19,915 bases of DNA, taken from contig CAZMRK010000519.1 in the NCBI GenBank assembly GCA_964568355.1, positions 1 through 19,915 of the forward strand, in the 5' to 3' direction. The stretch is from JAJPJX01 sp964568355. Its GTDB lineage: Bacteria; Acidobacteriota; Terriglobia; Bryobacterales; Bryobacteraceae. The position numbers were made by a program, and so were the translations under genes. How positions within the stretch are numbered: position 1 is the first letter of the stretch; each line of letters starts with the position of its first letter. The notes under the pieces are model-generated. The model saw only the letters and a program-made list of their open reading frames with translations, ran no database searches and was not told the origin of the DNA. Positions 1 to 9,214 of this stretch are shown here, piece by piece.

Positions 1-97
1 CCTGAAGCTCTCCAGCATGATTTCAAACAAACAGGATTGCCGAAATGGAAACATCGCAGTGGAGCACATCGGCGGGGAGCGCTAGAGCAGTGCGGAA

Positions 98-148
98 CGG
101 GCACCGGCACGAATTTCGCAAGTGCGGCGAACTTCGTGCCGGTCCCCG
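98..148 (-). terminator. Strong GC-rich hairpin after the TonB receptor stop (possible terminator)
   Basis: The arms 103-113 and 133-143 are perfect 11-bp reverse complements (accggcacgaa / ttcgtgccggt). An inner stem of 5 bp (115-119 with 127-131) and an outer 4 bp (98-101 with 145-148, after one mismatch) extend it. It begins 8 nt past the TAG stop (156-158) of the minus-strand receptor gene, where a transcription end is expected. No run of T follows on the minus strand, so it is not a classic intrinsic terminator. It may act with Rho, protect the mRNA 3' end, or be a dispersed palindromic repeat. The rest of 1-155 holds no supportable gene. Confidence 0.5.
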
Positions 149-155
149 CTTTGCA

Positions 156-3100
156 CTACCATTCCAGACGGAAGACGAGGATGGTGTGCCATCTGCCGGT
201 GCCGATGTCGGAGAAACTGCCGCGGGTGCCGTTGAAGGTCCCGAAGGAGGACGGGTCGGTCTTGTTAAAGACCGAGTTGGGCGGATTGAAGTTGTTGTAT
301 TTGAAAATATTGTTCACATCGGCCCGTAGTGTGAAGCGGAGTTTCTCCAGGAGCGACCAGGACTTTTGCAGAGATGTCTGCGGCCACACAATTCCCGGAG
401 CTTCGAGCGTATTGCGTCCCAACGTCCCGATCGTGTAGGCCGCCGGGTAAGCAAAGCCGTTGATGTTCAGATAGCGATTCTGGGCGGAGAACGGAAACCG
501 GTTCGGCCCGATGTCCACGTGCTCCAGTTTGACCTGATCGTCGGGCAGGATTTGGGTCGGACGGTTTCCTCCGCCCATCAGCCCCACACCAGGCAGATAG
601 TTGTAGGGACTGCCGTTGAACGTTACGGTGAACGGAGGGCCGGTCTGGAAGGTTTGGATCCAGACTACCTGCCAGCCGCCCAGGAAGAAGTTTCCTACCC
701 CACCATGATTGATCCACTTGCGGCCGGTGCCAAAGGGCAATTCGTAGGACACTGTCGTCACCCAGCGGTGGTGAATATCGTAGCTGGCGCGGCCTTTGTC
801 AAGACTGCGATTGTAGTAGGTGACTCCGGAGACAATGCCCTCGTCATAGGAGCCGGCGCTATCCCAGTTATTCAGCGTCTTGGACCAGGTGTAGAACGAG
901 TTCAGGGTCAAGCCCGTGGAGTACCGCTTCTCCACCCGCAGGGTAGCGGCGTGGTAGGTGTTGTGACCGAAATTGCTGTATAGGTTCACATCACCGAACT
1001 GGGGATAGGGCTTGTAGTTCTGGAAGGACTGGCGAATTCTTTCGATCTGCGCCGGGTCGCTCGGAAACCAGCCGGGCGGCTGGACGTTGATATTCCACCC
1101 GTTCAACAGGCGGACCCCGGCGGAGCCCTGATACATGGCCTCTACCAGCCACGTGGAAGCAAACTGCCACTCGAAGCCGCCGGACCAGCTCATGACGTAT
1201 GGCGAACGCATCTTGGGGTCGTACCAGGTGGCATTGCGGCTAGCGTAATTCGTACCAATGTAGGGAGCGCTGCCATCTGCGTTCAGGCGGAAGGTGACCG
1301 GCGGAGGGCCTTGGGATAGTTTGAATACGGTGCGTGGGTCGCCCGGCGGCGCCTGGACATTCGCGGTGGCAAAATACTCTTCGAAATTGGTGTTGATGTC
1401 GCTGGCGAACAGGTCGGCGGTCGTGATTCCGAAACTGGAGCGGAAGACCCAATTCGGACGGAACTGCCAGGCGAGCCCGAGACGCGGCTGAAAGTTTTTC
1501 CAATACCGGGCAGCCAGTTGCCCCTTGGGATGGGTGATGGCGCCCTTGAGCCCGGTGATGGGATCGGTGGCGTCTGGATCGAACTGGGACTGCTGGCCGT
1601 ACTTGGTCGAGAAGGGAGATTCGTAGGACCAGCGCAGACCGAGGTTCAGGGTAAGATTCCGGAAGGGCCGGAAGTCATCCTGCACGTACAAAGCATGCGA
1701 CCACCAGCGTGGCAGCCAGGTCGCCTGGGCCCGCGTAAACTGAGCACTGGCCACGTTGCCGAGCAGAAAACTGGCGAACGTGTTGCCGGTGTTGGGAGTG
1801 AACGGAAAGTCGGTGCCGCCCATGTTGTAGGTGCCGGACGGCAGGGACTCCAGCAAGGAGTTATAGCGTGTTCGCACCACCTCATAGCCCAGCTTGACGG
1901 TGTGCTTTCCAGCCACCTTGGTCAGGTTCTCCTGCACGGTGAAGTCTTCGGCGATCTGCTGGTATCGTCCGCCGGGACCTCCGTTATAGCCGGTCACGAT
2001 CTTCGGGAAAGTCTCCGGAGAGACATTCGGGATTCCGAGTTGTCCTGCCCAATCCTCGCCGTAACTGACCGGATCTTTGGTTTCGCGGCGGCGGTTATAG
2101 CCCAGGCGAAATTCGTTGATGAGCGTAGGTGTAAAGGTGTAGGTGTCGGAGAGGACCACGTTAGTGAAGTCATTGGGAAAGACAGCGACGGGATCGTAGA
2201 GCGACCAGGTAATGTCGGTCGAGTAGCGGCCGGGAGAGCGGCTCCGGAAGCGGGAGACCCTGCCGAAGATGCGGTGGTTGACATTAAACTGGTGGTCCAC
2301 CTTCGTGTCAAACCGGGTGAAGTAATAGCGGCCGCGAGTGGGCAGGACTTCATCTTGCTGCGGGCCGGTGGGTGTGACGATACCAGCGGCGTTGGGCGCA
2401 GGCCAGGGATTATGCGACAGCAAGGCTTTCGCAACCGGATCAAAGCGGGAGACCGGAATGCGGTTGTTGGCGAACGGATCGCGGACCCACTTACCATCGA
2501 CCATGCGCGTGGTACCGGGATCGTAGATGGGGAATCCGCGGCCGCCGAAGCTGAAGTCGCCGTTGAGCATGTCCGGGGTCGGAACGTTGGTAATAGCGGT
2601 TTCCGAGACATGCTCGTGGTGGCGTTGAAATCCGAAGAACCAGAAGGTTCTGTCTTTACCGTTGTAAATTTTGGGGATGTAGACCGGCCCTCCGGCAGTA
2701 GCCGACATCTCGTGATAGCTCCAGGGCGGGCAGTTGCCGGTAAGTTGGCAGCGCTTGAGCTGATCAAAATACTGGCGGTGCACCAGGTTGCCATTGAGGT
2801 AGCGGTCTTCCGCGGAGCCGTGAAAGCCATTCGTCCCGCTTTTGTAAACTGCGGAGAGGAGGCCGCCGCTCGAATGACCGAACTCCGCGGGCATGCCGGT
2901 GGTCCACATTTTGAACTCCTGGATCATGTCCAGGGTGCCGGTCATGATGTGCTGATCATCGTTGACGATGCCGCGTACCGGCTCTTTGCCGCTGACGCCG
3001 TCCAACTGCATGCCCAGGGAGCGCTCGCGCTGGCCCACGCCGTGGAGGCCGTTCACCACGTTGAGGCCGGGCATGTACAGGGTCATGCGCTTGATGGCCT

Positions 3101-3539
3101 TCTGCATGACCGGAATCTTGACCACGGTATCGCCTTCCATGATCTGGCCAGCAGCCGCCGTTTCGGTTTCGAGCAGCGGAGCGGTGGCGCGCACACTCAC
3201 GGTATCGGAGACCGCGCCGACTTCCATGGTGACGTTGATCCGCGGCGACTCATTGATACGCAGAGTAATGCCGTCCTGCACGTAAGTCTTGAAACCGGCG
3301 GCTTCGATCGTCAGCTTGTAAGAGCCTGGGATGAGATAGGGCACATAGTAAGACCCCTCCGCGCTGGTAACGCCCTCCGAAGTGAAGGCGGTGCCCGTAT
3401 TGAGAACGCTGACCTTGGCTCCGGCAATTACCGCACCGGAGGAATCGGTGACGGTACCCACCAATGTGGCGGTGCCGGTTGAAGACTGCGCGAAGCAGTA
3501 AGACAGGGCGCAGAAATAGAGAAGCAGAAAGCGTGGCAA
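156..3539 (-). CDS. Oar-like TonB-dependent outer-membrane receptor (carboxypeptidase-regulatory N-domain)
   Basis: A 1127-aa outer-membrane transporter, presumably importing a sugar or other large ligand by TonB energy; the substrate is not readable. A signal peptide covers about residues 1-17. A carboxypeptidase-regulatory-like beta-sandwich follows (about 24-105, with GTVTDSSGAVIAGAKV). A TonB-box-like DTVSVRA lies at 112-118, then a plug (about 120-245, with QLDGVSG and the SGTNGFHG motif) and a long barrel with the family hallmark NGKDRTFWFFGFQ. It ends LVFRLEW, an aromatic C-terminus suited to BAM-mediated insertion. The start is TTG at 3539-3537; AAAGGAGGG (3546-3554) sits 7 nt from it and there is no nearby in-frame ATG. 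It lies 126 nt downstream of the pectate-lyase-like gene, probably with its own promoter. It is clearly divergent from the other two receptors here, so it is not a recent duplicate. Confidence 0.93.
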   Translation of the reverse strand: MPRFLLLYFCALSYCFAQSSTGTATLVGTVTDSSGAVIAGAKVSVLNTGTAFTSEGVTSAEGSYYVPYLIPGSYKLTIEAAGFKTYVQDGITLRINESPRINVTMEVGAVSDTVSVRATAPLLETETAAAGQIMEGDTVVKIPVMQKAIKRMTLYMPGLNVVNGLHGVGQRERSLGMQLDGVSGKEPVRGIVNDDQHIMTGTLDMIQEFKMWTTGMPAEFGHSSGGLLSAVYKSGTNGFHGSAEDRYLNGNLVHRQYFDQLKRCQLTGNCPPWSYHEMSATAGGPVYIPKIYNGKDRTFWFFGFQRHHEHVSETAITNVPTPDMLNGDFSFGGRGFPIYDPGTTRMVDGKWVRDPFANNRIPVSRFDPVAKALLSHNPWPAPNAAGIVTPTGPQQDEVLPTRGRYYFTRFDTKVDHQFNVNHRIFGRVSRFRSRSPGRYSTDITWSLYDPVAVFPNDFTNVVLSDTYTFTPTLINEFRLGYNRRRETKDPVSYGEDWAGQLGIPNVSPETFPKIVTGYNGGPGGRYQQIAEDFTVQENLTKVAGKHTVKLGYEVVRTRYNSLLESLPSGTYNMGGTDFPFTPNTGNTFASFLLGNVASAQFTRAQATWLPRWWSHALYVQDDFRPFRNLTLNLGLRWSYESPFSTKYGQQSQFDPDATDPITGLKGAITHPKGQLAARYWKNFQPRLGLAWQFRPNWVFRSSFGITTADLFASDINTNFEEYFATANVQAPPGDPRTVFKLSQGPPPVTFRLNADGSAPYIGTNYASRNATWYDPKMRSPYVMSWSGGFEWQFASTWLVEAMYQGSAGVRLLNGWNINVQPPGWFPSDPAQIERIRQSFQNYKPYPQFGDVNLYSNFGHNTYHAATLRVEKRYSTGLTLNSFYTWSKTLNNWDSAGSYDEGIVSGVTYYNRSLDKGRASYDIHHRWVTTVSYELPFGTGRKWINHGGVGNFFLGGWQVVWIQTFQTGPPFTVTFNGSPYNYLPGVGLMGGGNRPTQILPDDQVKLEHVDIGPNRFPFSAQNRYLNINGFAYPAAYTIGTLGRNTLEAPGIVWPQTSLQKSWSLLEKLRFTLRADVNNIFKYNNFNPPNSVFNKTDPSSFGTFNGTRGSFSDIGTGRWHTILVFRLEW

Positions 3540-3545
3540 ACGGAG

Positions 3546-3554
3546 CCCTCCTTT
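3546..3554 (-). promoter_or_regulatory. Strong Shine-Dalgarno that fixes a TTG start
   Basis: On the minus strand AAAGGAGGG lies 7 nt before TTG (3539-3537). It is the best ribosome-binding site in the window and the main reason to accept the rare TTG start for the receptor. The codons after it read straight into a hydrophobic signal peptide. Confidence 0.75.
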
Positions 3555-3575
3555 ACGTTCTGCGATGTTCGGAAA

Positions 3576-3604
3576 ACTATACGCGATTTAGTGGGCAAAC
3601 GCAA
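3576..3604 (-). promoter_or_regulatory. Candidate sigma70-like promoter for the leftmost TonB receptor
   Basis: On the minus strand TTGCGT (3599-3604), a 17-nt spacer and TATAGT (3576-3581) lie in the 126-nt gap before the receptor. The -10 box matches consensus at 5 of 6 positions, but the -35 box only at the TTG. The predicted transcript would start near 3569 and give a leader of about 30 nt containing the strong Shine-Dalgarno. This is plausible but weak; read-through from the upstream operon is the alternative. Confidence 0.35.
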
Positions 3605-3665
3605 GCAAAAACAACCGTTACCAGAGCCGCTGTAAATCAGTGTGGAGCGCCGACTTCCGCGGCCG

Positions 3666-4904
3666 CTACTCCAGCTCCACCGCCAGTTGGCGGAGCCAGC
3701 CGTCGACATTTTTCGGGATCTGGAGTTTGCGCGTCACCGGAGCCACTTTCGGATAGCCGCCCACCTGTTCCTGGCTGTCGATGAACTTACCCTGGCGCTG
3801 CTCGAACTCGCGGACGATACGGAGGTCCACCGCGTCGCGATCCTTGGGCCGCGCACCGGCGTGGCGCACTACCCATGCCACGGTCTGGCTTGCGGGCATG
3901 GCCTTGAAGCCCGGCGGCCAGGAAGGTTTTTCCTGGAGGATATGGATCTCCCCGCCAGTGATCGGGGCGGGTTTGCCGGCGCGATCGAAAGCAAGGTTGT
4001 CCTCCAGAAAAGCATCGCCCTTCGGAGCCACCATGGCGAGGCCGGGAGGCGTATTGGCGCCCGCATACATGACATTTCCGACGATCGAGACGCGAGCGTT
4101 CGCGGGCTGAATCCTGGAGTTCTTCCACTCCGCCGGCACCCAGTTGAGTTTGATCGCCCCGCGCCCCGGATTGTAGATCACGTTATTGACGATCACGCCG
4201 GTGGTGTGCGCCTTGAAGTAGGGATTGCGGTCGTTGTTATGGGCGTAGAGATTGCCGATCACCGCAATATTCGTGCAGTGGTCGTGAATCAGCGATCCCA
4301 TCGAGTGGATGCCTTTGGAATGGCTGGAGTCGTAGAGGCCTTCGGCCAGGATGTTATGGCTGAAGGTTACGTTGTGCGTAGTCGCCTGCGGACCCTCCAG
4401 GCGCGGACCGGAGGCGGAGAGGTTCTCGTCTACCGCCCATGAGATCGAACAGTGGTCGACCACGATGTTGTAGGAATTGCCGCCGGATGTGGAAACCTCG
4501 GGCTCCCACCCGCTCTTCTTAGGCTGCCCGGCATCGCCGATACGGACGCGGATGTGCTGCAACAGGATATCGTGCGTCTTCATGATGATGCCACCACGAA
4601 TGATGGTGATACCGGGCGAAGGCGCAGTCTGCCCCGCGACGGTGAGAAACGGCTCGGAGATCACCAGGTTGTTGCGATCGAGATCGATGACGCCGGCGAT
4701 CTCGAAAACGACGATGCGCGGACCATTCGTTTCCAGCGCGGCACGAAGCGAGCCAGGTCCGGCCGAATCGAGACTGGTCACGCGCACGATCCGGCCGCCG
4801 CGTCCGGCAGGTGTGTCCACGCCGAAACCCTGCGCGCCAGGGAACACCGGAGTGCCGGCGGTTGCCGCTACAGCGGCCGCGAGAAACAGCATGAGTCGCT
4901 TCAT
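3666..4904 (-). CDS. Exported pectate-lyase-like (PL1-type) right-handed beta-helix protein
   Basis: A 412-aa protein that probably cleaves pectin/polygalacturonate by beta-elimination outside the cytoplasm. A signal peptide spans residues 1 to about 16 (MKRLMLFLAAAVAATA). FPGAQGFG opens the mature protein, followed by short beta-helix rungs. D150-H151 in VVDHCSISWAVDE, with D159/E160, matches the calcium-binding region of the PL1 family. R226 in DRNPYFK sits where the catalytic arginine of the RxP motif is expected. The tail has DAVDLRIVREF and IDSQEQVGGYP, common at the end of bacterial PL1 proteins. These residue roles follow from family knowledge and are untested here. The ATG lies 2 nt after the stop of the upstream TonB receptor, with only a weak Shine-Dalgarno, so translation is probably coupled. 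Substrate specificity within PL1 cannot be read. Confidence 0.85.
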   Translation of the reverse strand: MKRLMLFLAAAVAATAGTPVFPGAQGFGVDTPAGRGGRIVRVTSLDSAGPGSLRAALETNGPRIVVFEIAGVIDLDRNNLVISEPFLTVAGQTAPSPGITIIRGGIIMKTHDILLQHIRVRIGDAGQPKKSGWEPEVSTSGGNSYNIVVDHCSISWAVDENLSASGPRLEGPQATTHNVTFSHNILAEGLYDSSHSKGIHSMGSLIHDHCTNIAVIGNLYAHNNDRNPYFKAHTTGVIVNNVIYNPGRGAIKLNWVPAEWKNSRIQPANARVSIVGNVMYAGANTPPGLAMVAPKGDAFLEDNLAFDRAGKPAPITGGEIHILQEKPSWPPGFKAMPASQTVAWVVRHAGARPKDRDAVDLRIVREFEQRQGKFIDSQEQVGGYPKVAPVTRKLQIPKNVDGWLRQLAVELE

Positions 4905-4906
4905 GT

Positions 4907-7900
4907 TCAGAATTCCACGCGCAGTCCCATCCGGAACGCGCGAGGTCCTAGCGGATCGAGCGGGCTGCCGGCCCCGGATATATTCGCGTTGCCGCCCACG
5001 CCGCTAATCACGCCGACTGAGGCCGCCGAGGTGATGTTCATCGGCGGATCGTTGTAGTTGGGGTGGTTGAGAACGTTGGTGGCGGTAACCTCAAACCGTA
5101 CCAGCAGCCTCTCGTTCACCACCGGGAAGACTTTGAACAGACCAAAGTCAAAGACGTTTTGATGCGGCCCGATAATCACGCCCGGGCCCGCCGTGCCGAA
5201 GGAACCCGGCGACGGCGCGGTGAAAGCCGAGACGTCGAACCAGCGGGAGGTAGTCTGCTGGCTGCCGGGAAGGTTTCCATCGCGCAGGATGTTCGGCCGG
5301 ATGGTGACCTGCGCCGGCGTCGCGCTGGCGGTATAGGCGGTACCGGTGGGGTCGGGCCCGGTCCACAGGGGCGTCAGAAAGCGGCCGGAATGGAATGTGT
5401 AAATCGCACTTACGGCCCAATTGCCCAGCACGATGTCCGCTACGCGGCTGGAACTGGACATCCAGCGTTTGCCGCGTCCGACAGGAACCTCCCAGACCAC
5501 ATTGCCGGTGAGGTTGTGGGTTGGTATGTCCAGCCACGGACCACGCTCACGGGTACGGTCGTAGGCGTTCTCAGGCGACTGCCCTCGCTCCAGGTCGCCG
5601 ATGTCGCGCGACAGGGTGTAGGACATCTGGTACATGAGTCCGTGGCCGCCGCGCCGTTTCACTTCCGCAGTCATGGCGTTGTATTGATGCCCGGCGCCGT
5701 TGGTCAGGTAGTTGATCGCCGGGTAGTTGGGAAATGCCCTGGCTTTGCTAATGAATGTCCCCGGTCCCGGCTGCGGCTGGTTGATATTGAAAGCCCAGGT
5801 GCCTTTGCGCGTATTGGTCCCCACATAGGACAGGCGAAACGCCGTATTGCCCTGCTGGTGCTCCAGCGTCACGTTGTACTGCATGCTGTAGGGCGTCCGG
5901 ATATGGGTGTTGCGCGCTCCAGGCAGGCTGACCGTGGAGGGACCCGACGAGGTCGCCGGGAACATCTGCGGCAGAATGACCACCGGGACCGTTGGGTTGG
6001 TGTAGGTGGGCTGGTCAATCACGAACGGGACGCCTACGCTCTGCGCGGTCTCCGGCACGATGTCGTAGTAGATGCCATAGCCGGCGCGCAGTACGGTTCG
6101 GTCCCCGAAAGGCCGCCAGGCCAGGCCGAGCCGCGGGGCGAAGTTGTTCCTATCGGTGAACAGCAGCGACTGCGGCAGGCCGGCCTGACCGGCCTCGATC
6201 ACACTTACGTAGTTTGTCGGCAGCAGCGCGCTCACCTTGCCGGCCATACCGTTCGGCACGACGATCTTGCCGGTGCCGATGTCAAACAGCGAGTTGTAGC
6301 CGTCCACATTATGGGCCGAAGGATGCAGTTCGTAACGCATCCCCAGGTCGAGCGTGAGGCGGCGGGTGATCTTGAATTCATCGGTCACGAACATGTCATA
6401 ACCCCAGCGCAGCTCCGTATTCACGAAATTGGGGAATGAGCGCGCGGCCGTAGATGGAATGCCGAGAAGGAAATCGGCATACGGCTGTCCCGTGTATTTG
6501 TTCGAAAAGGTCAGGTTGCCGAACAGGTTGTTGGGCACCTGGCCGTCCGCATACTTTACGCGGTTGATGATAAACCCGGCCTTGAGCGTATGACGCCCGC
6601 GGAACCAGCTTACCTGCTCCTGGAATTGATGGACGTAGTTCTTGAAGCCGGGATGCCGCCACACCTGCTGCGTCAGTCCCTGGATCCCCAGCCCCGTAAA
6701 GCTGATTTGCGGGATGCCTTCGATATCCGGAAGGGTAGGCGCGAGTCCCTGAAGCCCCAACATTTTCACCAGCTCCAGTCCGTTCTGCGCTCCATTACGG
6801 GGTTGATCGTTGTAAGCCACGCCCCATCGGAATTCGTTCAGAAGGTTGGGATGGAAGGAGTGGCTATAGGAGACATTGACGCCCTGGTTCTCGCGCTGGT
6901 TCTCCACGCGCCCGATCGTGGGCAGGTTGTCGTCCCAATTCCTCGAATACTGGCGCGCCCAGGTGAACCGCCCATAGATGAAATCCCTGGACGAGAACCG
7001 GTGGTCGAGCCGCGCAGTCCAGTACGTGGCCGGGTCGAAGGGGCGGAAAAGCACGTCGCGGTAGTTCTGGGAGGAGAACACATTCGGATCTCCGAAATTC
7101 GGCAGGGGATAGAACAGGTCTTGCAGTTTCGTCGCCACGGAGTTCAGCCGCGCGGCCGGAATGCGATTGCCCGGAAACGGTGTGTTGCCGTTAAACGGAT
7201 CCCTGACGACGGTGCCCGGCAGGAGATTCGAAAAATCACCTTCCCGCCAGCTCGCGAGAGGCACCGTGGGATTGATTACCTGGCGCAATTGAGCGCCGCG
7301 GCTGGTCTCGAAGGAGAAGAAGAAAAAAGTCCGATCCTTGCCGTTGTAGATCTTCGGGATCATGACCGGTCCGCCGATGGCGGCACCCGGTTGGTGCTGC
7401 ACGCTGCCGCTGCCGGTCAGAGCGAAGGGATTCCGGGAGAAGAACTTTGGAGTCTGGTAGTAGTCGAACCCCGCGCCGTGAAAGTCATTGGTACCGGACT
7501 TGGAGATGACCGTTACCTGGCCTAACCCTCCAAACTCGGCGGTATTGTTGGCCAGGTCTACCTTCACTTCCTGGAAGCTCTCGATATAGTTCACCAGGGG
7601 AGAGATCTGCGTGCCATCGCGGCCATTGCTAATGGTGATGCCATCGACCGCGGCGTCCGACTGGTTATTGCGGCTGCCGTAAAACCGGCGCGTGGCCGTG
7701 GCACTCGCCGCCTGTACGACGCCGGGATTCTGCCCGACAAAGCTCCACAGCGAGCGCGTATTGAGCGGCAAGCTCTTGATCAACTCGGCGCCCTTGGTGT
7801 CGCTGATGCGCGCTTTTTCGGTCTCGATCAGCGAGGCGCCGGCGTTTACTTCCACCGTTGTCTCCACGGTTCCGATATCCAGTTTCACGTCCAGCCGGCG

Positions 7901-8200
7901 CAACTGCTGCGCTGCAAGGCGGACATCCCTGGCCAGATAGACCCGGAAGCCCGGCGCCTCGACACGTACCGAGTAGATGCCTTCCAGCAACTGCCCCACC
8001 GTGTAGTAGCCGACATCATTGGTTTGCGCAGTGTAGCGGTAATTGTTTTCCAGCAACGTGGCTGTAACCACAGCGCCGGGAACTACAGCGCCGTTCGGAT
8101 CGGTCACCACTCCGGTCAGCGAGGCAAACGTGGTCTGCGCCTCCGCTGGGCGGAGCGTCAGCAACGGGGCGAGAACGGCGAGCATGGCACAGTAGCGCAT
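4907..8200 (-). CDS. Oar-like TonB-dependent outer-membrane receptor
   Basis: A 1097-aa outer-membrane receptor, middle gene of a propeller-receptor-lyase trio and so a likely importer of oligosaccharides released by the lyase (inference from context). The signal peptide ends at about AEA (residue 21). The carboxypeptidase-regulatory domain is about 25-108 (TGVVTDPNGAVVPGAVV). A TonB-box-like TTVEVNA is at 114-120 and the plug about 122-245 (DAAVDGITISNG, SGTNDFHG). The barrel carries NGKDRTFFFFSFE and ends RMGLRVEF with a terminal Phe. The ATG at 8200 is 4 nt past the stop of the propeller gene. Its Shine-Dalgarno GGAG, 7 nt upstream, touches that stop codon, a typical coupled-translation layout. 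No SusD-like gene adjoins it. Confidence 0.93.
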   Translation of the reverse strand: MRYCAMLAVLAPLLTLRPAEAQTTFASLTGVVTDPNGAVVPGAVVTATLLENNYRYTAQTNDVGYYTVGQLLEGIYSVRVEAPGFRVYLARDVRLAAQQLRRLDVKLDIGTVETTVEVNAGASLIETEKARISDTKGAELIKSLPLNTRSLWSFVGQNPGVVQAASATATRRFYGSRNNQSDAAVDGITISNGRDGTQISPLVNYIESFQEVKVDLANNTAEFGGLGQVTVISKSGTNDFHGAGFDYYQTPKFFSRNPFALTGSGSVQHQPGAAIGGPVMIPKIYNGKDRTFFFFSFETSRGAQLRQVINPTVPLASWREGDFSNLLPGTVVRDPFNGNTPFPGNRIPAARLNSVATKLQDLFYPLPNFGDPNVFSSQNYRDVLFRPFDPATYWTARLDHRFSSRDFIYGRFTWARQYSRNWDDNLPTIGRVENQRENQGVNVSYSHSFHPNLLNEFRWGVAYNDQPRNGAQNGLELVKMLGLQGLAPTLPDIEGIPQISFTGLGIQGLTQQVWRHPGFKNYVHQFQEQVSWFRGRHTLKAGFIINRVKYADGQVPNNLFGNLTFSNKYTGQPYADFLLGIPSTAARSFPNFVNTELRWGYDMFVTDEFKITRRLTLDLGMRYELHPSAHNVDGYNSLFDIGTGKIVVPNGMAGKVSALLPTNYVSVIEAGQAGLPQSLLFTDRNNFAPRLGLAWRPFGDRTVLRAGYGIYYDIVPETAQSVGVPFVIDQPTYTNPTVPVVILPQMFPATSSGPSTVSLPGARNTHIRTPYSMQYNVTLEHQQGNTAFRLSYVGTNTRKGTWAFNINQPQPGPGTFISKARAFPNYPAINYLTNGAGHQYNAMTAEVKRRGGHGLMYQMSYTLSRDIGDLERGQSPENAYDRTRERGPWLDIPTHNLTGNVVWEVPVGRGKRWMSSSSRVADIVLGNWAVSAIYTFHSGRFLTPLWTGPDPTGTAYTASATPAQVTIRPNILRDGNLPGSQQTTSRWFDVSAFTAPSPGSFGTAGPGVIIGPHQNVFDFGLFKVFPVVNERLLVRFEVTATNVLNHPNYNDPPMNITSAASVGVISGVGGNANISGAGSPLDPLGPRAFRMGLRVEF

Positions 8201-8204
8201 CAGA

Positions 8205-9197
8205 CTACTCCAGACTGGTCACAGAGTCAGGTCCTGCATCCTTGGGAGCCGCAATCACGCGCAGCACCTTGCGGCGCGGCACGGAGATTTCCAGGATCTT
8301 GTCCTGATCCTGCACGCCGGCGTAGGCGCGCTGTCCATCGCGGCTCAGAGTCAGAGAAAGAGGGCTCCCTCCGAGCGGGACAAAACCGGTCTGCCGGGCG
8401 GAGAGGATATCGAGGAAGCCCACGGCCTGGTCTTGCTGGAGGTTATAGATGAGAGTTCTGCCGTCCTCGGCCAGCGCAATGCGGCCGGCGCCTTTGCCGA
8501 TAGGAATCTCGCGAACCACCGCCTGACGCGCGGGGTCGATGACGGTGAGGCGCGCGGCGGCGGTGTTGGTTACATACAACAACCTCCGGTCGCGCGAAAG
8601 CACCGCACCCTGGGGCCGCGCCGCCGTTGGAATGAGATTCAATTTGCCATCGGAGAGACGCACAGCAGCTACCGCGCCGCTCTCCGTATTGCTAACAAAC
8701 GCCCACTCGCCGCCGGGGCCGACGGCGACCATGTGGGGATTCGTTCCGCGCACTTCGTAATCGCGCAGGACCTTCCGATTCGCCGCGTCAAGCAGCAGCA
8801 GCCGCGGCGGCTTCTCGGTGGTTACCAGCAGTTGTCCGGGGGTAGGAGCAAGGGCGATGCCATGCGGCCGGCGGAAGCGCCCGAGATCGATCACACCGGT
8901 CCGGCGCATCGCGCGCACGTCTACGATCGATACGGTGTTGCCGCCCTCTCCTTCATCGGTAAGCCAGAGCACACCGTTGTCGGTGACGTAAAGCAGGCGG
9001 CGATCCGGGGAGAGAACGGCTTCATGCGGGAAGTTGCCGACCTTTAGCCCGGTGATGCGGCTCCCATCGGCCGCATAGAAGCCGACCATTCCGGCGCGCT
9101 TCTCCAGCACCGCAAGCGCGGGCGAGGGATCGGCGCTGATGCCGGAGCATAACAACAGACAGGCGACAGCGAACCAGACATGGGTTCGGGTCAACAT
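8205..9197 (-). CDS. Exported YVTN-family beta-propeller protein
   Basis: A 330-aa secreted or periplasmic beta-propeller. A signal peptide covers about 1-22 (hydrophobic 8-20, likely cut after SA; no convincing lipobox). About six to seven blade-like repeats of roughly 40 residues carry the usual SPDRRLLYVTD / SRDRRLLYVTN / LSRDGQRAYAG pattern. Such propellers commonly bind ligands or partner proteins; no catalytic motif is visible, so binding of a glycan or of the neighbouring receptor is only an inference. It is the first gene of the tight trio and has a good promoter just upstream. The ATG at 9197 follows TTGGGGAT with very short spacing; the next codon, TTG, would fit that site slightly better, so the start could be one codon later. 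Confidence 0.85.
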   Translation of the reverse strand: MLTRTHVWFAVACLLLCSGISADPSPALAVLEKRAGMVGFYAADGSRITGLKVGNFPHEAVLSPDRRLLYVTDNGVLWLTDEGEGGNTVSIVDVRAMRRTGVIDLGRFRRPHGIALAPTPGQLLVTTEKPPRLLLLDAANRKVLRDYEVRGTNPHMVAVGPGGEWAFVSNTESGAVAAVRLSDGKLNLIPTAARPQGAVLSRDRRLLYVTNTAAARLTVIDPARQAVVREIPIGKGAGRIALAEDGRTLIYNLQQDQAVGFLDILSARQTGFVPLGGSPLSLTLSRDGQRAYAGVQDQDKILEISVPRRKVLRVIAAPKDAGPDSVTSLE

Positions 9198-9214
9198 ATC
9201 CCCAATTGAGACGA

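Noticed and set aside
1..18. Possible minus-strand gene start at the left edge (ATG at 18-16, MLESFR)
   Set aside because: Only six codons are visible and no Shine-Dalgarno precedes it. The start resembles those of FtsX-like ABC permeases common in acidobacteria, but this is far too little to call.
1518..3482. 654-codon plus-strand ORF opposite the leftmost TonB receptor
   Set aside because: It lies wholly antisense to a clear receptor gene, has no domain-like motif, and its composition (V/G/A/H/R-rich) is typical of the shadow frame of GC-rich genes.
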